From positions 5,178,351 to 5,242,350 of the forward strand of contig NZ_AP019700.1 of the NCBI RefSeq assembly GCF_006738645.1: a DNA stretch of 64,000 bases. The letters are read 5' to 3'. The stretch's first letter is position 1; every line of letters begins with the position of its first letter. Below are positions 1 through 8,892 of this stretch, in pieces. The stretch is from Stella humosa. GTDB lineage: Bacteria; Pseudomonadota; Alphaproteobacteria; ATCC43930; Allostellaceae. Both the position numbers and the translations under genes were made by a program. The notes below the pieces were generated by a model that saw only the letters and a list, made by a program, of their open reading frames with translations, was not told the origin of the DNA and did no database searches.

Positions 1-609
1 GTCGGCATTGGCGGTGCGGTCGGACCAACCGCCCTCCGCCAGCCAGGTGGTGCGCCGCATCACGAGTTGCATGCAGTCGATATTGTGCAGGCGCGCGGGA
101 TAGCCGGTCGACACCAGGGCCGGCATCGCGCCGTCGCCCGACACCTTGGGGTCGCGCCAGATGATGCGGCCGTCGGTATGCATGCCGCGCATCAGGATGG
201 GAAAGACGACGATGTCGTTGGCGTCGAACACCGCGTCCCTGGCCTTGGTGAAATAGACCCCGCGGAACCGCCGCAGCTCGCGGTCGATCTCCTCCAGCGC
301 GAAGGGGTAGAGCAGGTTGTCGGCATTGAAGTGGACGATGTATTCGCCCGCCGCCGCGCGGATGCCGATGTCGCGCAGGCTGTGGCCCCAGTCGTTGTGG
401 CGCACCATGGTCTTGGTCACGCGCGCGACGTGGGGATAGCGTGCCTGCAGCTCTGCCGGGTCGAGCCGGCGCCGGGTCGGGCCGTCGTGATAGAGCAGGA
501 CCTCGAAGTCGGCGAAGGTCTGCGCCTCCAGCGAGCCCAGGCCGCGATGCAGGGTGGCATCGTCGATGACGCCGTCGAAATGCACCACGACGATGCTGAA
601 GCGCGGCAT
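1..609 (-). CDS. Glycosyltransferase family 2, C-terminally truncated by window edge
   Basis: The first 203 residues are visible; the rest lies beyond the left edge. The N-terminus reads MPRFSIVVVHFDG, then a GT-A fold pattern: an early YHDG stretch (about residue 40) and HFNADN (about residue 93), which takes the place of the DxD-type nucleotide-sugar binding site. Such enzymes transfer a sugar from a nucleotide donor to surface glycans at the cytoplasmic face of the membrane. The ATG at 607-609 is the start because the N-terminal beta strand begins right after it. Acceptor and donor cannot be told from sequence. It is divergent from the ribonucleotide reductase gene. Confidence 0.7.
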   Translation of the reverse strand, partial: MPRFSIVVVHFDGVIDDATLHRGLGSLEAQTFADFEVLLYHDGPTRRRLDPAELQARYPHVARVTKTMVRHNDWGHSLRDIGIRAAAGEYIVHFNADNLLYPFALEEIDRELRRFRGVYFTKARDAVFDANDIVVFPILMRGMHTDGRIIWRDPKVSGDGAMPALVSTGYPARLHNIDCMQLVMRRTTWLAEGGWSDRTANAD

Positions 610-752
610 CGGCAGCCTTATGGGTGAGGGGACAAGGTTGGGGACAAGTGGCGGGAACAATCCCGAGAATAGCGGGGATGAATCGAAAAACCAGCATCCC
701 TTCAAGATGTTGTACCGCCATCGGTCACCAGAAACAGAACGTGAACGAAATC

Positions 753-781
753 TTGACCATGCCGGTGCCGGATCCTAGATT
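753..781 (+). promoter_or_regulatory. Sigma70-type promoter of nrdJ
   Basis: TTGACC at 753-758 and TAGATT at 776-781 are separated by 17 bases. This is close to the housekeeping consensus and lies about 50 bases upstream of the nrdJ start codon at 830. No cobalamin riboswitch core was recognised between it and the gene. Confidence 0.55.
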
Positions 782-829
782 GAACCTCCGGCCGGATGCG
801 CGGGCGGCCGTCAGGCAGGAGGCGCGCCG

Positions 830-3154
830 ATGGTGAGCGTGGCGGCGATTTCCCAGCAGATCTGGGACATGAAGTATCGGCTGAAGGGGCCGGACGGTGC
901 CCCCGTCGACCGCACCATCGAGGAAACCTGGCAGCGCGTTGCCGGCGCCGTGGCCGCCGGCGAGACCGCCCCCGCCCTGTGGCAGGACCGCTTCTACGCG
1001 GCGCTCGAGGGCTTCCGCTTCCTGCCGGCCGGGCGGATCGTCGCCGGCGCCGGCACCGGCCGGACCGTGACCCTTTTCAACTGCTTCGTCATGGGCACCA
1101 TCCCGGACGACATGGGCGGCATCTTCCAGCACCTGCGGGAGGCCGCCCTGACGATGCAGCAGGGGGGCGGCATCGGCTACGACTTCTCCACGCTGCGGCC
1201 GCGCGGGGCACCGGTGAAGGGCGTCGGCGCCGACGCGTCCGGCCCGCTCTCCTTCATGGACGTGTGGGATGCGATGTGCCGCACGATCATGAGTGCGGGT
1301 CACCGCCGCGGCGCCATGATGGCGACGCTGGCCTGCGACCACCCGGACATCGAGGCCTTCATCGCCGCCAAGCGCGAGCCGGGCCGGCTGCGCATGTTCA
1401 ACCTTTCGGTCCTGGTCAGCGACGCCTTCATGGCAGCGGTGAAGGAGGACCAGCCCTGGGAGCTGCGCTTCGAGGGCGCGACCTGGAAGGTGCTGCCGGC
1501 GCGCGAACTGTGGGACGCGATCATGCGCGCGACCTACGCCTATGCCGAGCCGGGCGTCATCTTCATCGACCGCATCAACCGCCGCAACAACCTGCACTAC
1601 TGCGAGACGATTCGGGCGACCAACCCGTGCGGCGAGCAGCCGCTGCCGCCCTATGGCGCCTGCCTGCTGGGTTCGGTCAACCTGGCGGCCCTCGTGCTCG
1701 ACCCCTTCACCGACACGGCCCGGCTCGATCTCGAGCGGCTGGCGACGCTGGTGCCGACGGCCGTGCGCATGATGGACGGCGTCATCGACGTGTCGCGCTT
1801 CCCCCTGCCGGAGCAGGAGGCCGAGGCCCGCGCCAAGCGCCGCATCGGCCTTGGTATCACCGGGCTGGCCGATGCGCTGATCCTCTGCCGGGTGCGCTAT
1901 GGCAGCCAGGAGGCAGTATCCCTGACCGAGGACTGGATGCGCGCGATCCAGCGCCACGCCTACCTGGCCTCGGCCGAGCTGGCGCGCGAGAAAGGGGCCT
2001 TCCCGCTCTTCGAGCGCGAGGCCTTCCTGGCCGGCGAGACGGTGGCCGGCCTGGACCAGGACGTGCGCGACGCCATCGCCCGCCACGGCATCCGCAATGC
2101 GCTGCTGACCTCGGTCGCACCGACCGGCACGATCTCGATCTTCGCCGACAATGTGTCGTCGGGGCTGGAGCCGGTGTTCAGCTTCAAGTACGCCCGCCAG
2201 GTGCTGATGCCGGACGGCAGCCGCCGCGAGGAGGAAGTGAGCGACCATGCCTATCGCCTGTTCCGGCGGCTGGAAGGCGAGCACAAGCCCCTGCCCGACT
2301 ATTTCGTCGATGCCCAGACGCTGACGCCGGCCGACCATCTGGTGATGCAGGCTGCCGTCCAGCGCTTCGTCGACAGCTCGATCTCCAAGACCATCAACGT
2401 GCCGGTCGACATCGCCTTCGACCGCTTCAAGGACGTCTACCTGCAGGCCTACGAACTGGGCTGCAAGGGCTGCACGACCTATCGCCCCAACGAGGTGACG
2501 GGGTCGGTGCTGAGCGTGCCCGCCGCCCGCGACAGGCCCGAGGCCCGCCAGGCCGAACTGCCGCTGGCGCCCCCGCCGGCCCGGCCGGCCGACCTCTACG
2601 AGGCGGGCGGCGTCGTCTACATGACGCGCCCGCTCGACCGGCCGGAGGCGCTGCCCGGCAAGACCTACAAGATCCGCTGGCCGGAAACGGACCACGCCAT
2701 CTACATCACCCTGAACGACATCGTGCAGGACGGCCGCCGCCGCCCGTTCGAGGTTTTCGTCAACTCCAAGAGCACCGAGCACTATGCCTGGACGGTGGCG
2801 CTGACGCGGATGATCAGCGCCGTCTTCCGCCGCGGCGGCGACGTGTCCTTCGTGGTCGAGGAGTTGAAGGCCGTCTTCGACCCGCGCGGCGGCACCTGGA
2901 TGGACGGGCGCTACGTGCCCTCGCTGCTGGCGGCGATCGGCGAGGTGATCGAGCGCCACATGATCGACATCGGCTTCATCGCCGGCCCGGATGCCGGCGA
3001 GGCTGGCCATGCGCCGCGCCGCGTCGTCGGCCTGCCGGCGGAACGGCCGACAGGTGCGGCCCTCCGCCAATGCCCGAAATGCGGCTCGGCCGGGCTGGTC
3101 CGCCAGGAAGGCTGCGACAGCTGCCTCGACTGCGGCTATTCCAAATGCGGATGA
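830..3154 (+). CDS. nrdJ: Adenosylcobalamin-dependent (class II) ribonucleotide reductase
   Basis: Reduces ribonucleotides to deoxyribonucleotides in the cytoplasm using a B12-derived radical, so it works with or without oxygen. The protein has 774 residues. The N-terminal cysteine of the redox pair is in NCFVMG (about residue 85). The radical-site signature NPCGEQ places Asn, Cys and Glu at about 265, 267 and 269. A C-terminal tail carries CPKC (about 748) and a second CxxC pair, as expected for the cysteine-rich re-reduction or zinc tail. AGGAGG at 817-822 supports the ATG at 830. It stands alone, with no nrdA/B nearby. Confidence 0.95.
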   Translation: MVSVAAISQQIWDMKYRLKGPDGAPVDRTIEETWQRVAGAVAAGETAPALWQDRFYAALEGFRFLPAGRIVAGAGTGRTVTLFNCFVMGTIPDDMGGIFQHLREAALTMQQGGGIGYDFSTLRPRGAPVKGVGADASGPLSFMDVWDAMCRTIMSAGHRRGAMMATLACDHPDIEAFIAAKREPGRLRMFNLSVLVSDAFMAAVKEDQPWELRFEGATWKVLPARELWDAIMRATYAYAEPGVIFIDRINRRNNLHYCETIRATNPCGEQPLPPYGACLLGSVNLAALVLDPFTDTARLDLERLATLVPTAVRMMDGVIDVSRFPLPEQEAEARAKRRIGLGITGLADALILCRVRYGSQEAVSLTEDWMRAIQRHAYLASAELAREKGAFPLFEREAFLAGETVAGLDQDVRDAIARHGIRNALLTSVAPTGTISIFADNVSSGLEPVFSFKYARQVLMPDGSRREEEVSDHAYRLFRRLEGEHKPLPDYFVDAQTLTPADHLVMQAAVQRFVDSSISKTINVPVDIAFDRFKDVYLQAYELGCKGCTTYRPNEVTGSVLSVPAARDRPEARQAELPLAPPPARPADLYEAGGVVYMTRPLDRPEALPGKTYKIRWPETDHAIYITLNDIVQDGRRRPFEVFVNSKSTEHYAWTVALTRMISAVFRRGGDVSFVVEELKAVFDPRGGTWMDGRYVPSLLAAIGEVIERHMIDIGFIAGPDAGEAGHAPRRVVGLPAERPTGAALRQCPKCGSAGLVRQEGCDSCLDCGYSKCG

Positions 3155-3183
3155 CCGCCCGCCCTCATCCATGGCGCGGGCGG
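3155..3183 (+). terminator. Hairpin after nrdJ
   Basis: CCGCCCGC (3155-3162) pairs with GCGGGCGG (3176-3183) immediately after the nrdJ stop codon. There is no clear T-run, so factor-independent termination is only likely. Confidence 0.4.
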
Positions 3184-3246
3184 ACGGCCCGGCCCATGCA
3201 TGCTATGCAGGAGCATGGCAGGCGCTAGGGTTCGGAGGCCGGGCGG

Positions 3247-4542
3247 ATGAGGGGATTGCTGCGTTCCGTCGGGCCGCTGCTGCTGGGCATCGGCATCGTC
3301 CTGCTGGCATCCGGCCTGTTCAATTCCTTCCTGTCGCTGCGCATGGGCATCGAGGGCTTCCCGCCCCAGCTCATCGGCTTCGTCGTCTCGTCCTATTTCG
3401 CCGGGTTCCTGTTCGGCTCGCTGTGGGCCAGCACGATCGTGGCGCAGGTGGGCCATATCCGCGCCTTCGCGGCCTTTGCCGCGATCCTGACCGGATCCTT
3501 CCTCTTCCTGGCGCTCTTCGTCAGCCCATGGGCGTGGATGGCGATCCGCGTGCTGGCGGGCTTCGCCATCGCCGGCATCTTCGTCGTGACCGAGAGCTGG
3601 CTGAACGACCGCGCCGACAGCGGCAATCGCGGTCGCATCCTCTCTTTCTACATGATCGTGAACCAGCTGGCCTCGGGCCTCGGCCAGCAGTTGCTGCAGG
3701 CGGGCGACCCGGCCGGGCCGGACCTGTTCCTGATCGCGGGAGCGCTGTTGTCTGTGGCGCTGGTGCCGGTCGCCCTGTCGCCGTCCGCCGGGCCGCCACC
3801 GCCGTCGCGCAACGCCCTCAACCTTCTGGCGCTCTATCGCATCTCCCCGCTGGGTGTCATCGGCTGCTTCGCGGTCGGCCTGTCCAACGCCGCCTTCTAT
3901 AGCCTGGCCCCCCTGTTCGGGCAGTCGCTCGGCCTGTCCGTCGCCGCCATTGCCCAGTTCATGACGCTGACCATCTTCGCCGGCATGGTCATGCAATGGC
4001 CCATCGGCCGCCTGTCCGACCGCCGCGACCGCCGCCACGTCATCGTCGGCGTGGGCTCGGGCGTCGTCCTGTCGGCCGCCGCCATCGCCGTGGTCGGCGG
4101 CTGGTCGCTGCCGCTGCTGCTGGTGCTGGTCGCAATCTATGGCGGGCTGTCGCTGACGATCTATCCGCTGATGGTGGCCCACGCCAACGACTTCACCGGA
4201 CCCGGCCAGCGCGTGGCCGCCAGCGCCGGCCTGCTGCTAGCCTATGGCATCGGCGCCGTCGCCGGCCCGATCATCGCCGCCAACCTGATGGGCTGGCTCG
4301 GCGCCCAGGCGCTGTTCGGTTATATCGCGACCGTGGCGACCCTGCTGGTAGCCTTCACGATCTATCGCATCGGCCGGCGCGCCCCGGTGCCGGTCGAGGA
4401 GCGGGAGGTCTTCGTGCCGGTGGCCGAAACGACTGCGGCGCCACGACCCGGACCCGGTCATGACGCCGCTGACGTACGTGTGGCGGTCGAACCGGCGGCC
4501 GAGACCGCCGACGGGGCCAAGCCCCAGGAAGAAAGGCGCTAG
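3247..4542 (+). CDS. MFS transporter (YcaD-like)
   Basis: A 431-residue integral membrane protein with about twelve hydrophobic segments. The first half contains the layout LLLGIGIVLLASG... and a loop GSLWAS; the second half has GRLSDRRDRR (about residue 255), the cytoplasmic loop motif of the major facilitator superfamily. The substrate cannot be inferred; small-molecule efflux is the usual role of the YcaD-type branch. The C-terminal 50 residues are a hydrophilic tail. Its TAG stop (4540-4542) overlaps the stop of the convergent regulator gene. Confidence 0.85.
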   Translation: MRGLLRSVGPLLLGIGIVLLASGLFNSFLSLRMGIEGFPPQLIGFVVSSYFAGFLFGSLWASTIVAQVGHIRAFAAFAAILTGSFLFLALFVSPWAWMAIRVLAGFAIAGIFVVTESWLNDRADSGNRGRILSFYMIVNQLASGLGQQLLQAGDPAGPDLFLIAGALLSVALVPVALSPSAGPPPPSRNALNLLALYRISPLGVIGCFAVGLSNAAFYSLAPLFGQSLGLSVAAIAQFMTLTIFAGMVMQWPIGRLSDRRDRRHVIVGVGSGVVLSAAAIAVVGGWSLPLLLVLVAIYGGLSLTIYPLMVAHANDFTGPGQRVAASAGLLLAYGIGAVAGPIIAANLMGWLGAQALFGYIATVATLLVAFTIYRIGRRAPVPVEEREVFVPVAETTAAPRPGPGHDAADVRVAVEPAAETADGAKPQEERR

Positions 4543-4964
4543 GCAGCCACCGCGTGGCCGTTGGCCAGCACGCGCGCCAGTTGGCTCAGCGCTTCCTTCT
4601 GCTTCTGGTCGCCGATCTGGGCGAAGTTCCGCGCAAGCTCGAGGCTCATGCGATCACGCCCGCCGGCGCTGCGCCCGCCATCCTCCTCGATGCCTTCGAA
4701 GAAGTAGCTGACCGGGACCCCCAACACCTGGGAGATCTCGAACAGGCGACCGGCCGACACGCGGTTGATGCCGCGCTCGTACTTGTGCGCCTGCTGGTAG
4801 GTGACGCCGATCATGTCGGCAAGCTGCTGCTGCGTCAGGCCGAGCACGATCCGGCGCTCGCGGATCATCGCACCAACATGGCGGTCGACGATGCGGGCGC
4901 GGTTGCTAGACCGCTTGGTGCCGATCTCAGGCATGGGAGTCCGGGGGGGGCTTCCATCATCCAT
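4539..4964 (-). CDS. XRE-family HTH transcriptional regulator
   Basis: A 141-residue DNA-binding protein. The helix-turn-helix occupies about residues 25-80 (RRIVLGLTQQQLADMIGV then YQQAHKYERG), followed by the SYFFEG element common in alphaproteobacterial XRE regulators and a short helical C-terminus. The ATG at 4964 is chosen because an AAGGAG Shine-Dalgarno lies about 7 bases upstream; an ATG 30 bases further in and a longer upstream frame are less well supported. Targets are unknown; a palindrome at 5035-5053 may be its own operator. Confidence 0.85.
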   Translation of the reverse strand: MDDGSPPRTPMPEIGTKRSSNRARIVDRHVGAMIRERRIVLGLTQQQLADMIGVTYQQAHKYERGINRVSAGRLFEISQVLGVPVSYFFEGIEEDGGRSAGGRDRMSLELARNFAQIGDQKQKEALSQLARVLANGHAVAA

Positions 4965-5034
4965 AGTGAGGCTCCTTCCTTGGCCTCGCCCCGGCCGCGG
5001 CGAGCCGCCAGGCCGAATGGGCGATCGAAAGTGG

Positions 5035-5053
5035 ATGAACGCAGGGCGTTCAT
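5035..5053. promoter_or_regulatory. Palindrome upstream of the XRE regulator
   Basis: ATGAACGC and GCGTTCAT form a perfect 8-base inverted repeat with a 3-base centre, about 70 bases upstream of the regulator start. It sits in the 303-base gene-free stretch 4965-5267, in which I see no other structure. An autoregulatory operator is plausible but inferred only from position and symmetry. Confidence 0.35.
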
Positions 5054-5267
5054 CGCCTGGGAATAACCCCAGGTTTACGGGAAGATAATTTGGGCTGCCA
5101 CCATCCAAGGTCAACCAAAAGACGCGCAGAAACGGCTAGGTTCGTCCGCAGATTGGTTTATGAATACCGCCGATATGAAGTGAACGCGGGAAATCGCGCC
5201 CGGTTCCGCGGCGTCCCGCCGCAACGCCGATGCCACCGAAACCGGGTGATCTGTGCCCCGATGGCGA

Positions 5268-6248
5268 TCAGTGGGCGGCGCGGCTCGCCGTCTGCGCGCG
5301 TTGCTGGACCAGCCCCAGCACGACATCCAGGGTCGGCGTGGCCACGCCGACGAGTCTGGCCAGCTCCTGGACCGCGGTCACCAGGGCATCAATTTCCATC
5401 GGCCGGCCGCGCTCGAGGTCCTGCAGCATGCTGGTCTTGTGGGCACCCACATCCCGGGCCCACTGGATGCGCGTGTCGACATCGACCGCCAGCTTCGCAC
5501 CCAGCGCACGCGCCACCGCCTCCACCTCGACCATCAGCAGGCGCACCGTCGGCCGCGTCGCCGCATCGCCGGCAATCTCCTCCAGCGTACCGTGGGTCAG
5601 CGCGCTGATCGGGTTGAAGCCGGCATTGCCCCACAGCTTCAGCCAGATATCATCGCGGATGCGGGGCCGGATCGGCGCCTTCAGCCCGGCCGCGTTCATG
5701 GCCTGGCTCAGCGCCTCGATCCGCGGCGTGCGCTGGCCGTCGATCTCGCCCAGCTGGAAACGATTGCCCTCGACATGGCGGACGACGCCCGGCTCCACCA
5801 CCTCGCAGGCGGGATAGACGACGCAGCCGATCACGCGCTCGGGCGCAATGGCGGCCGCTAGCTTCCCCTCGGGGTCGACGCTCACGATGCGGTGGCCGGC
5901 AAAGGGACCCGGCTGGCGCTCGAAATACCACCAGGGCACGCCGTTCATGGCCGTGACGACGGATGTCTCGGGCCCGAAGAGTGGGGTCAACTGATGGGCG
6001 ACGGGCGGCAGCGAATGCGCCTTCAAGGTCACGATGACGCTGTCCTGCGGGCCGGCCTCGGCCGGGTCGGCGGTGGCGGCCACGCGGGCGACCTTGGTCT
6101 GGCCGCCGATCTGCAGGGTCAGGCCGCGCTCGCGGATCGCGGCCAGGTGCGGCCCGCGCGCGATCACGGTGACGTCCTGGCCGCTGAGCGCCAGCTCGGC
6201 CGCGACATAGCCGCCGATGGCGCCCGCGCCGAAGATGCAGATCTTCAT
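5268..6248 (-). CDS. 2-dehydropantoate 2-reductase family protein
   Basis: A 326-residue NADPH-dependent enzyme of the ketopantoate reductase (PanE/ApbA) fold. The N-terminal Rossmann motif GAGAIGGYVAAEL is at residues 7-19, the family MNGVPWW segment at about 100, and the C-terminal helical domain contains KLWGNAGFNPISALT (about 208), where the catalytic lysine is expected. It may make pantoate for coenzyme A, but its ATGA overlap with the upstream acyl-CoA ligase gene suggests a joint catabolic role on another branched 2-oxoacid. Confidence 0.85.
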   Translation of the reverse strand: MKICIFGAGAIGGYVAAELALSGQDVTVIARGPHLAAIRERGLTLQIGGQTKVARVAATADPAEAGPQDSVIVTLKAHSLPPVAHQLTPLFGPETSVVTAMNGVPWWYFERQPGPFAGHRIVSVDPEGKLAAAIAPERVIGCVVYPACEVVEPGVVRHVEGNRFQLGEIDGQRTPRIEALSQAMNAAGLKAPIRPRIRDDIWLKLWGNAGFNPISALTHGTLEEIAGDAATRPTVRLLMVEVEAVARALGAKLAVDVDTRIQWARDVGAHKTSMLQDLERGRPMEIDALVTAVQELARLVGVATPTLDVVLGLVQQRAQTASRAAH

Positions 6249-7789
6249 GCCGACAGCCCCAGACGCTGGGCCAGCCCGATGCGCTGCAGCTTGCCGGTGG
6301 CACCCTTGGGAATCTCGGCCAGGAAGACGATCCGCCGCGGCACCTTGAAGTCCGCCAATCGCCGGGCGACGAAGTCGCGCAGCTCCTGCTCGGCGGCCTC
6401 GCCGCCCTCCACCAGGACGACGACCGCCGCCACCTCCTCGCCCAGCTTGTCGTGCGGCATGGAGAAGGTCAGCGCCTGGTCGACCGCGGGATGGTCCATC
6501 AGCACCTCGTCGACCTCGCGCGGGCTGATCTTCTCGCCGCCGCGGTTGATCAGCTCCTTCAGGCGGCCGGTGATGGTGAGGTAGCCGTCGGCGTCCAGCA
6601 CCCCCTGGTCGCCGGTACGGAACCAGCCGTCGGTGAAGCCCTTGGCATTGGCCTCGGGGTTGGCGGCGTAGCCGGCCGTCACGTTGTCGCCGCGGATCAC
6701 CACCTCGCCGATCTCGCCCTGGGGCAGGATGGCCGAACCGGCCTCGTCCATGATGGCGACCTCGGGCCCGGCGGCGACGCCGACGGTGCCGGGCTTGCGC
6801 GGGCGCGGCGGCAGCGGGTTGGACGCCATCTGGTGGGCGGCCTCGGTCATGCCGTAGCTCTCGATGACCGGGACCGAGAAGGTCTCCTCCAGCGCGCGCA
6901 TCACCTGCGGCGGCAGCGAGGCGGACGACGAGCGGATGAGGCGCAGGGGGCTGGCGGCGATGGCCTCGCGATTGCGCTCCGCCCGGCCCAGGATCGCCTG
7001 GTGCATGGTGGGCACCGCCGTGTACCAGGTGGGCTTGGCCTCGCCCAGCAGCGCAAAGAACCGGAGGGCGTTGAAGCCCGGCGCGCAGAAGACCGCCCCG
7101 CCGGCGCCGAGCGAGCTCAGCACCGCCGCGATCAGGCCGTGGATATGAAACAGCGGCATGATGTTGAGACAGCGGTCGGCCGGCGTCAGCCCCAGGGCCA
7201 CGCGGATGTTGCGGGCCGAGGCGCAGACGTTGCGCTGGCGCAGCGGCACGATCTTGGGCCGCGAGGTGGTGCCGGACGTGTGGAGGACCAGCGCCACGTC
7301 GTCGCTGACCGCGATGCCGGGGGCGGCCGCGGTGCCCGCGGACGATCCCTCCAGCGTGAAGGCGCCGGCGGGACCGGCCGGGTCGAAGACCAGCTCGACG
7401 ATCGGCACGCCTCGCGCCTGGGCGACGGCAATGGCCGGCGACTGGCTGCCGCGCTCCACCACGAGCGCCTTGGCGTCGAGGTCGCCCAGGTAGAAATCGA
7501 ACTCTTCGGCGCGGTAGCCGGGATTGAGCGGCGCCGTGGTCGCGCCACAGGCGATGGCGACGAAGGCCGACGCCATCTCCGGGCCGTTCGGCAGGACGAT
7601 GGCGACCGCGTCGTTGCGGCCGATCCCCAGCCGGTTCAGCGTGGCCACCGTATCGGCGACGAGCCGGCGCAGGCCGGCATAGGTCAGTTCCGGCCGGTCC
7701 GGCGCGGCGATGGCGGTTGCCTCGTCGCGCCCGATGGCAAGCAGGTCGGCGATGCTGGTGGCGGCGCTCATCGGCGTCTCTTCCGTCAT
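6245..7789 (-). CDS. AMP-forming acyl-CoA ligase (oxalate--CoA ligase-like)
   Basis: Activates a carboxylic acid to its CoA thioester with ATP. The 514-residue protein shows the adenylate-forming motifs: the P-loop LHTSGTTSRPK, the A5 motif ESYGMTEAAHQM, the A7 region GWFRTGD, the hinge GRLKELINRGGEKISP and the C-terminal catalytic lysine region PKGATGKLQR. This arrangement and the short N-terminus resemble the oxalyl-CoA and medium-chain ligase branch. The ATG at 7789 has an AAGGGGG ribosome site; an upstream extension reads as non-conserved sequence. It is translationally coupled to the reductase gene by a 4-base overlap. Confidence 0.88.
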   Translation of the reverse strand: MTEETPMSAATSIADLLAIGRDEATAIAAPDRPELTYAGLRRLVADTVATLNRLGIGRNDAVAIVLPNGPEMASAFVAIACGATTAPLNPGYRAEEFDFYLGDLDAKALVVERGSQSPAIAVAQARGVPIVELVFDPAGPAGAFTLEGSSAGTAAAPGIAVSDDVALVLHTSGTTSRPKIVPLRQRNVCASARNIRVALGLTPADRCLNIMPLFHIHGLIAAVLSSLGAGGAVFCAPGFNALRFFALLGEAKPTWYTAVPTMHQAILGRAERNREAIAASPLRLIRSSSASLPPQVMRALEETFSVPVIESYGMTEAAHQMASNPLPPRPRKPGTVGVAAGPEVAIMDEAGSAILPQGEIGEVVIRGDNVTAGYAANPEANAKGFTDGWFRTGDQGVLDADGYLTITGRLKELINRGGEKISPREVDEVLMDHPAVDQALTFSMPHDKLGEEVAAVVVLVEGGEAAEQELRDFVARRLADFKVPRRIVFLAEIPKGATGKLQRIGLAQRLGLSA

Positions 7790-7941
7790 TGGCGAGTTCC
7801 CCCTTGGGAGAAACCGTAGCAGCCGCCCCGGATCGAGGCCAGCCGCCGCCATAAGCGCGCGGCATGGCATGTTTTTGTGCAAGAGGGGGTGGCGGCCGGC
7901 CCAATTCCGGCGCAGGATTCCCGGCCAACCTACAGGTTTCG

Positions 7942-8862
7942 ATGCTGGCAAGTTCCCTGCCGCCGGCCTCGCGGAGCGACATCAAGCGCGGCATCGCCTT
8001 CATGGTCGGTGCGGTCCTGGTCTTCTCCGTGTTGAACGCGGCGATCAAATGGCAAGTCGCCCGCTATCCCGTGGGCGAGGTCGTCTTCATCCGTTGCCTC
8101 TTCGCGCTCATCCCCTGCTTCGTGCTGGTGTCGATCAGCGGCGGCCTCCGGGTGCTGCGGACCCGGCGGCTCGGCTGGCACGTCTCGCGCGCGATGCTGC
8201 AGTTCGTGTCGATGAGCTGCAGCTTCATGGCCTTCAGCATGATGCCGCTGGCCGATGCCGTCGCCATCGGCTTCGCCTCGCCCATCTTCCTGACCGCGCT
8301 GTCGGTGCCGCTGCTGGGCGAGAAGGTCGGCGTCTATCGCTGGGGTGCAGTCGCCTTCGGCTTCATCGGCGTGCTGATCATGGTCCGCCCCACGGGCGAC
8401 GTGCTGAACTCGGGCGCCATGTTCGCGTTGACCAACGCGCTCTTCGGCGCCCTGCTGTCGATCGGCATCCGCCGGCTGAGCGCCACCGAGGCCAGCGCCA
8501 CGCTCGTCTTCTACCAGGCCGTCACGACGTTCTTAATCGCGACGGCGACGCTGCCCTTCTTCACCTGGGTCCCCATCACCTGGGCCGATTTCTTCATGAT
8601 CGGCGGCATCGGCATCTGCTCGGGCGTGGCCCAGTTCTGGTGGACGCAGGCGTTCCGCTTCACGCCCGCCGCCATCCTGGCGCCCTTCAGCTACCTGTCG
8701 ATGATCTGGGCCGTGCTGATGGGGTTTCTCGTCTGGGGGGACGTCCCCACGCTGCCGCTCATCGCGGGCGCGGCCATCGTCGCCATGTCCGGCCTGTTCA
8801 TCGCCTATCGCGAAACGCGGCGGCGCGGCCAGGCGAGCCAGCCCGCCAAGCCGGCAAGCTGA
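7942..8862 (+). CDS. DMT-family (EamA) transporter
   Basis: A 306-residue membrane protein with about ten transmembrane segments arranged as two EamA repeats. Typical EamA features are the segment ending PLADAVAIGFASPIF at about 90 and, in the second half, FWWTQAFRFTPAAILAPFSYL followed by WAVLMGF. Members export small metabolites or take up solutes. I begin at the ATG at 7942, which puts the first membrane segment about 20 residues in; an ATG at 7864 would add a low-complexity tail. It is divergent from the acyl-CoA ligase gene. Confidence 0.82.
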   Translation: MLASSLPPASRSDIKRGIAFMVGAVLVFSVLNAAIKWQVARYPVGEVVFIRCLFALIPCFVLVSISGGLRVLRTRRLGWHVSRAMLQFVSMSCSFMAFSMMPLADAVAIGFASPIFLTALSVPLLGEKVGVYRWGAVAFGFIGVLIMVRPTGDVLNSGAMFALTNALFGALLSIGIRRLSATEASATLVFYQAVTTFLIATATLPFFTWVPITWADFFMIGGIGICSGVAQFWWTQAFRFTPAAILAPFSYLSMIWAVLMGFLVWGDVPTLPLIAGAAIVAMSGLFIAYRETRRRGQASQPAKPAS

Positions 8863-8892
8863 CGCGCCGGCGAGCGGGCCAGGCCAGAGTGG

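Noticed and set aside
733..748. LexA-type operator upstream of nrdJ
   Set aside because: Two GAAC words occur but only two bases apart; the alphaproteobacterial site needs GAAC-N7-GAAC.
612..829. Cobalamin riboswitch before the B12-dependent reductase
   Set aside because: I looked for the B12 box (GCCACTG-like core) and a 200-base structured leader and did not find one; a plain sigma70 promoter is present instead.
725..3172. Long open frame antisense to nrdJ
   Set aside because: Its translation is low-complexity Arg/Ala/Gly sequence with no family features; it is a shadow of high-GC coding DNA.
6245..7789. Calling the ligase an oxalate--CoA ligase outright
   Set aside because: The ThDP enzyme that would act as oxalyl-CoA decarboxylase is nearly 30 kb away and is not in the same operon, and motif similarity alone does not settle the substrate.
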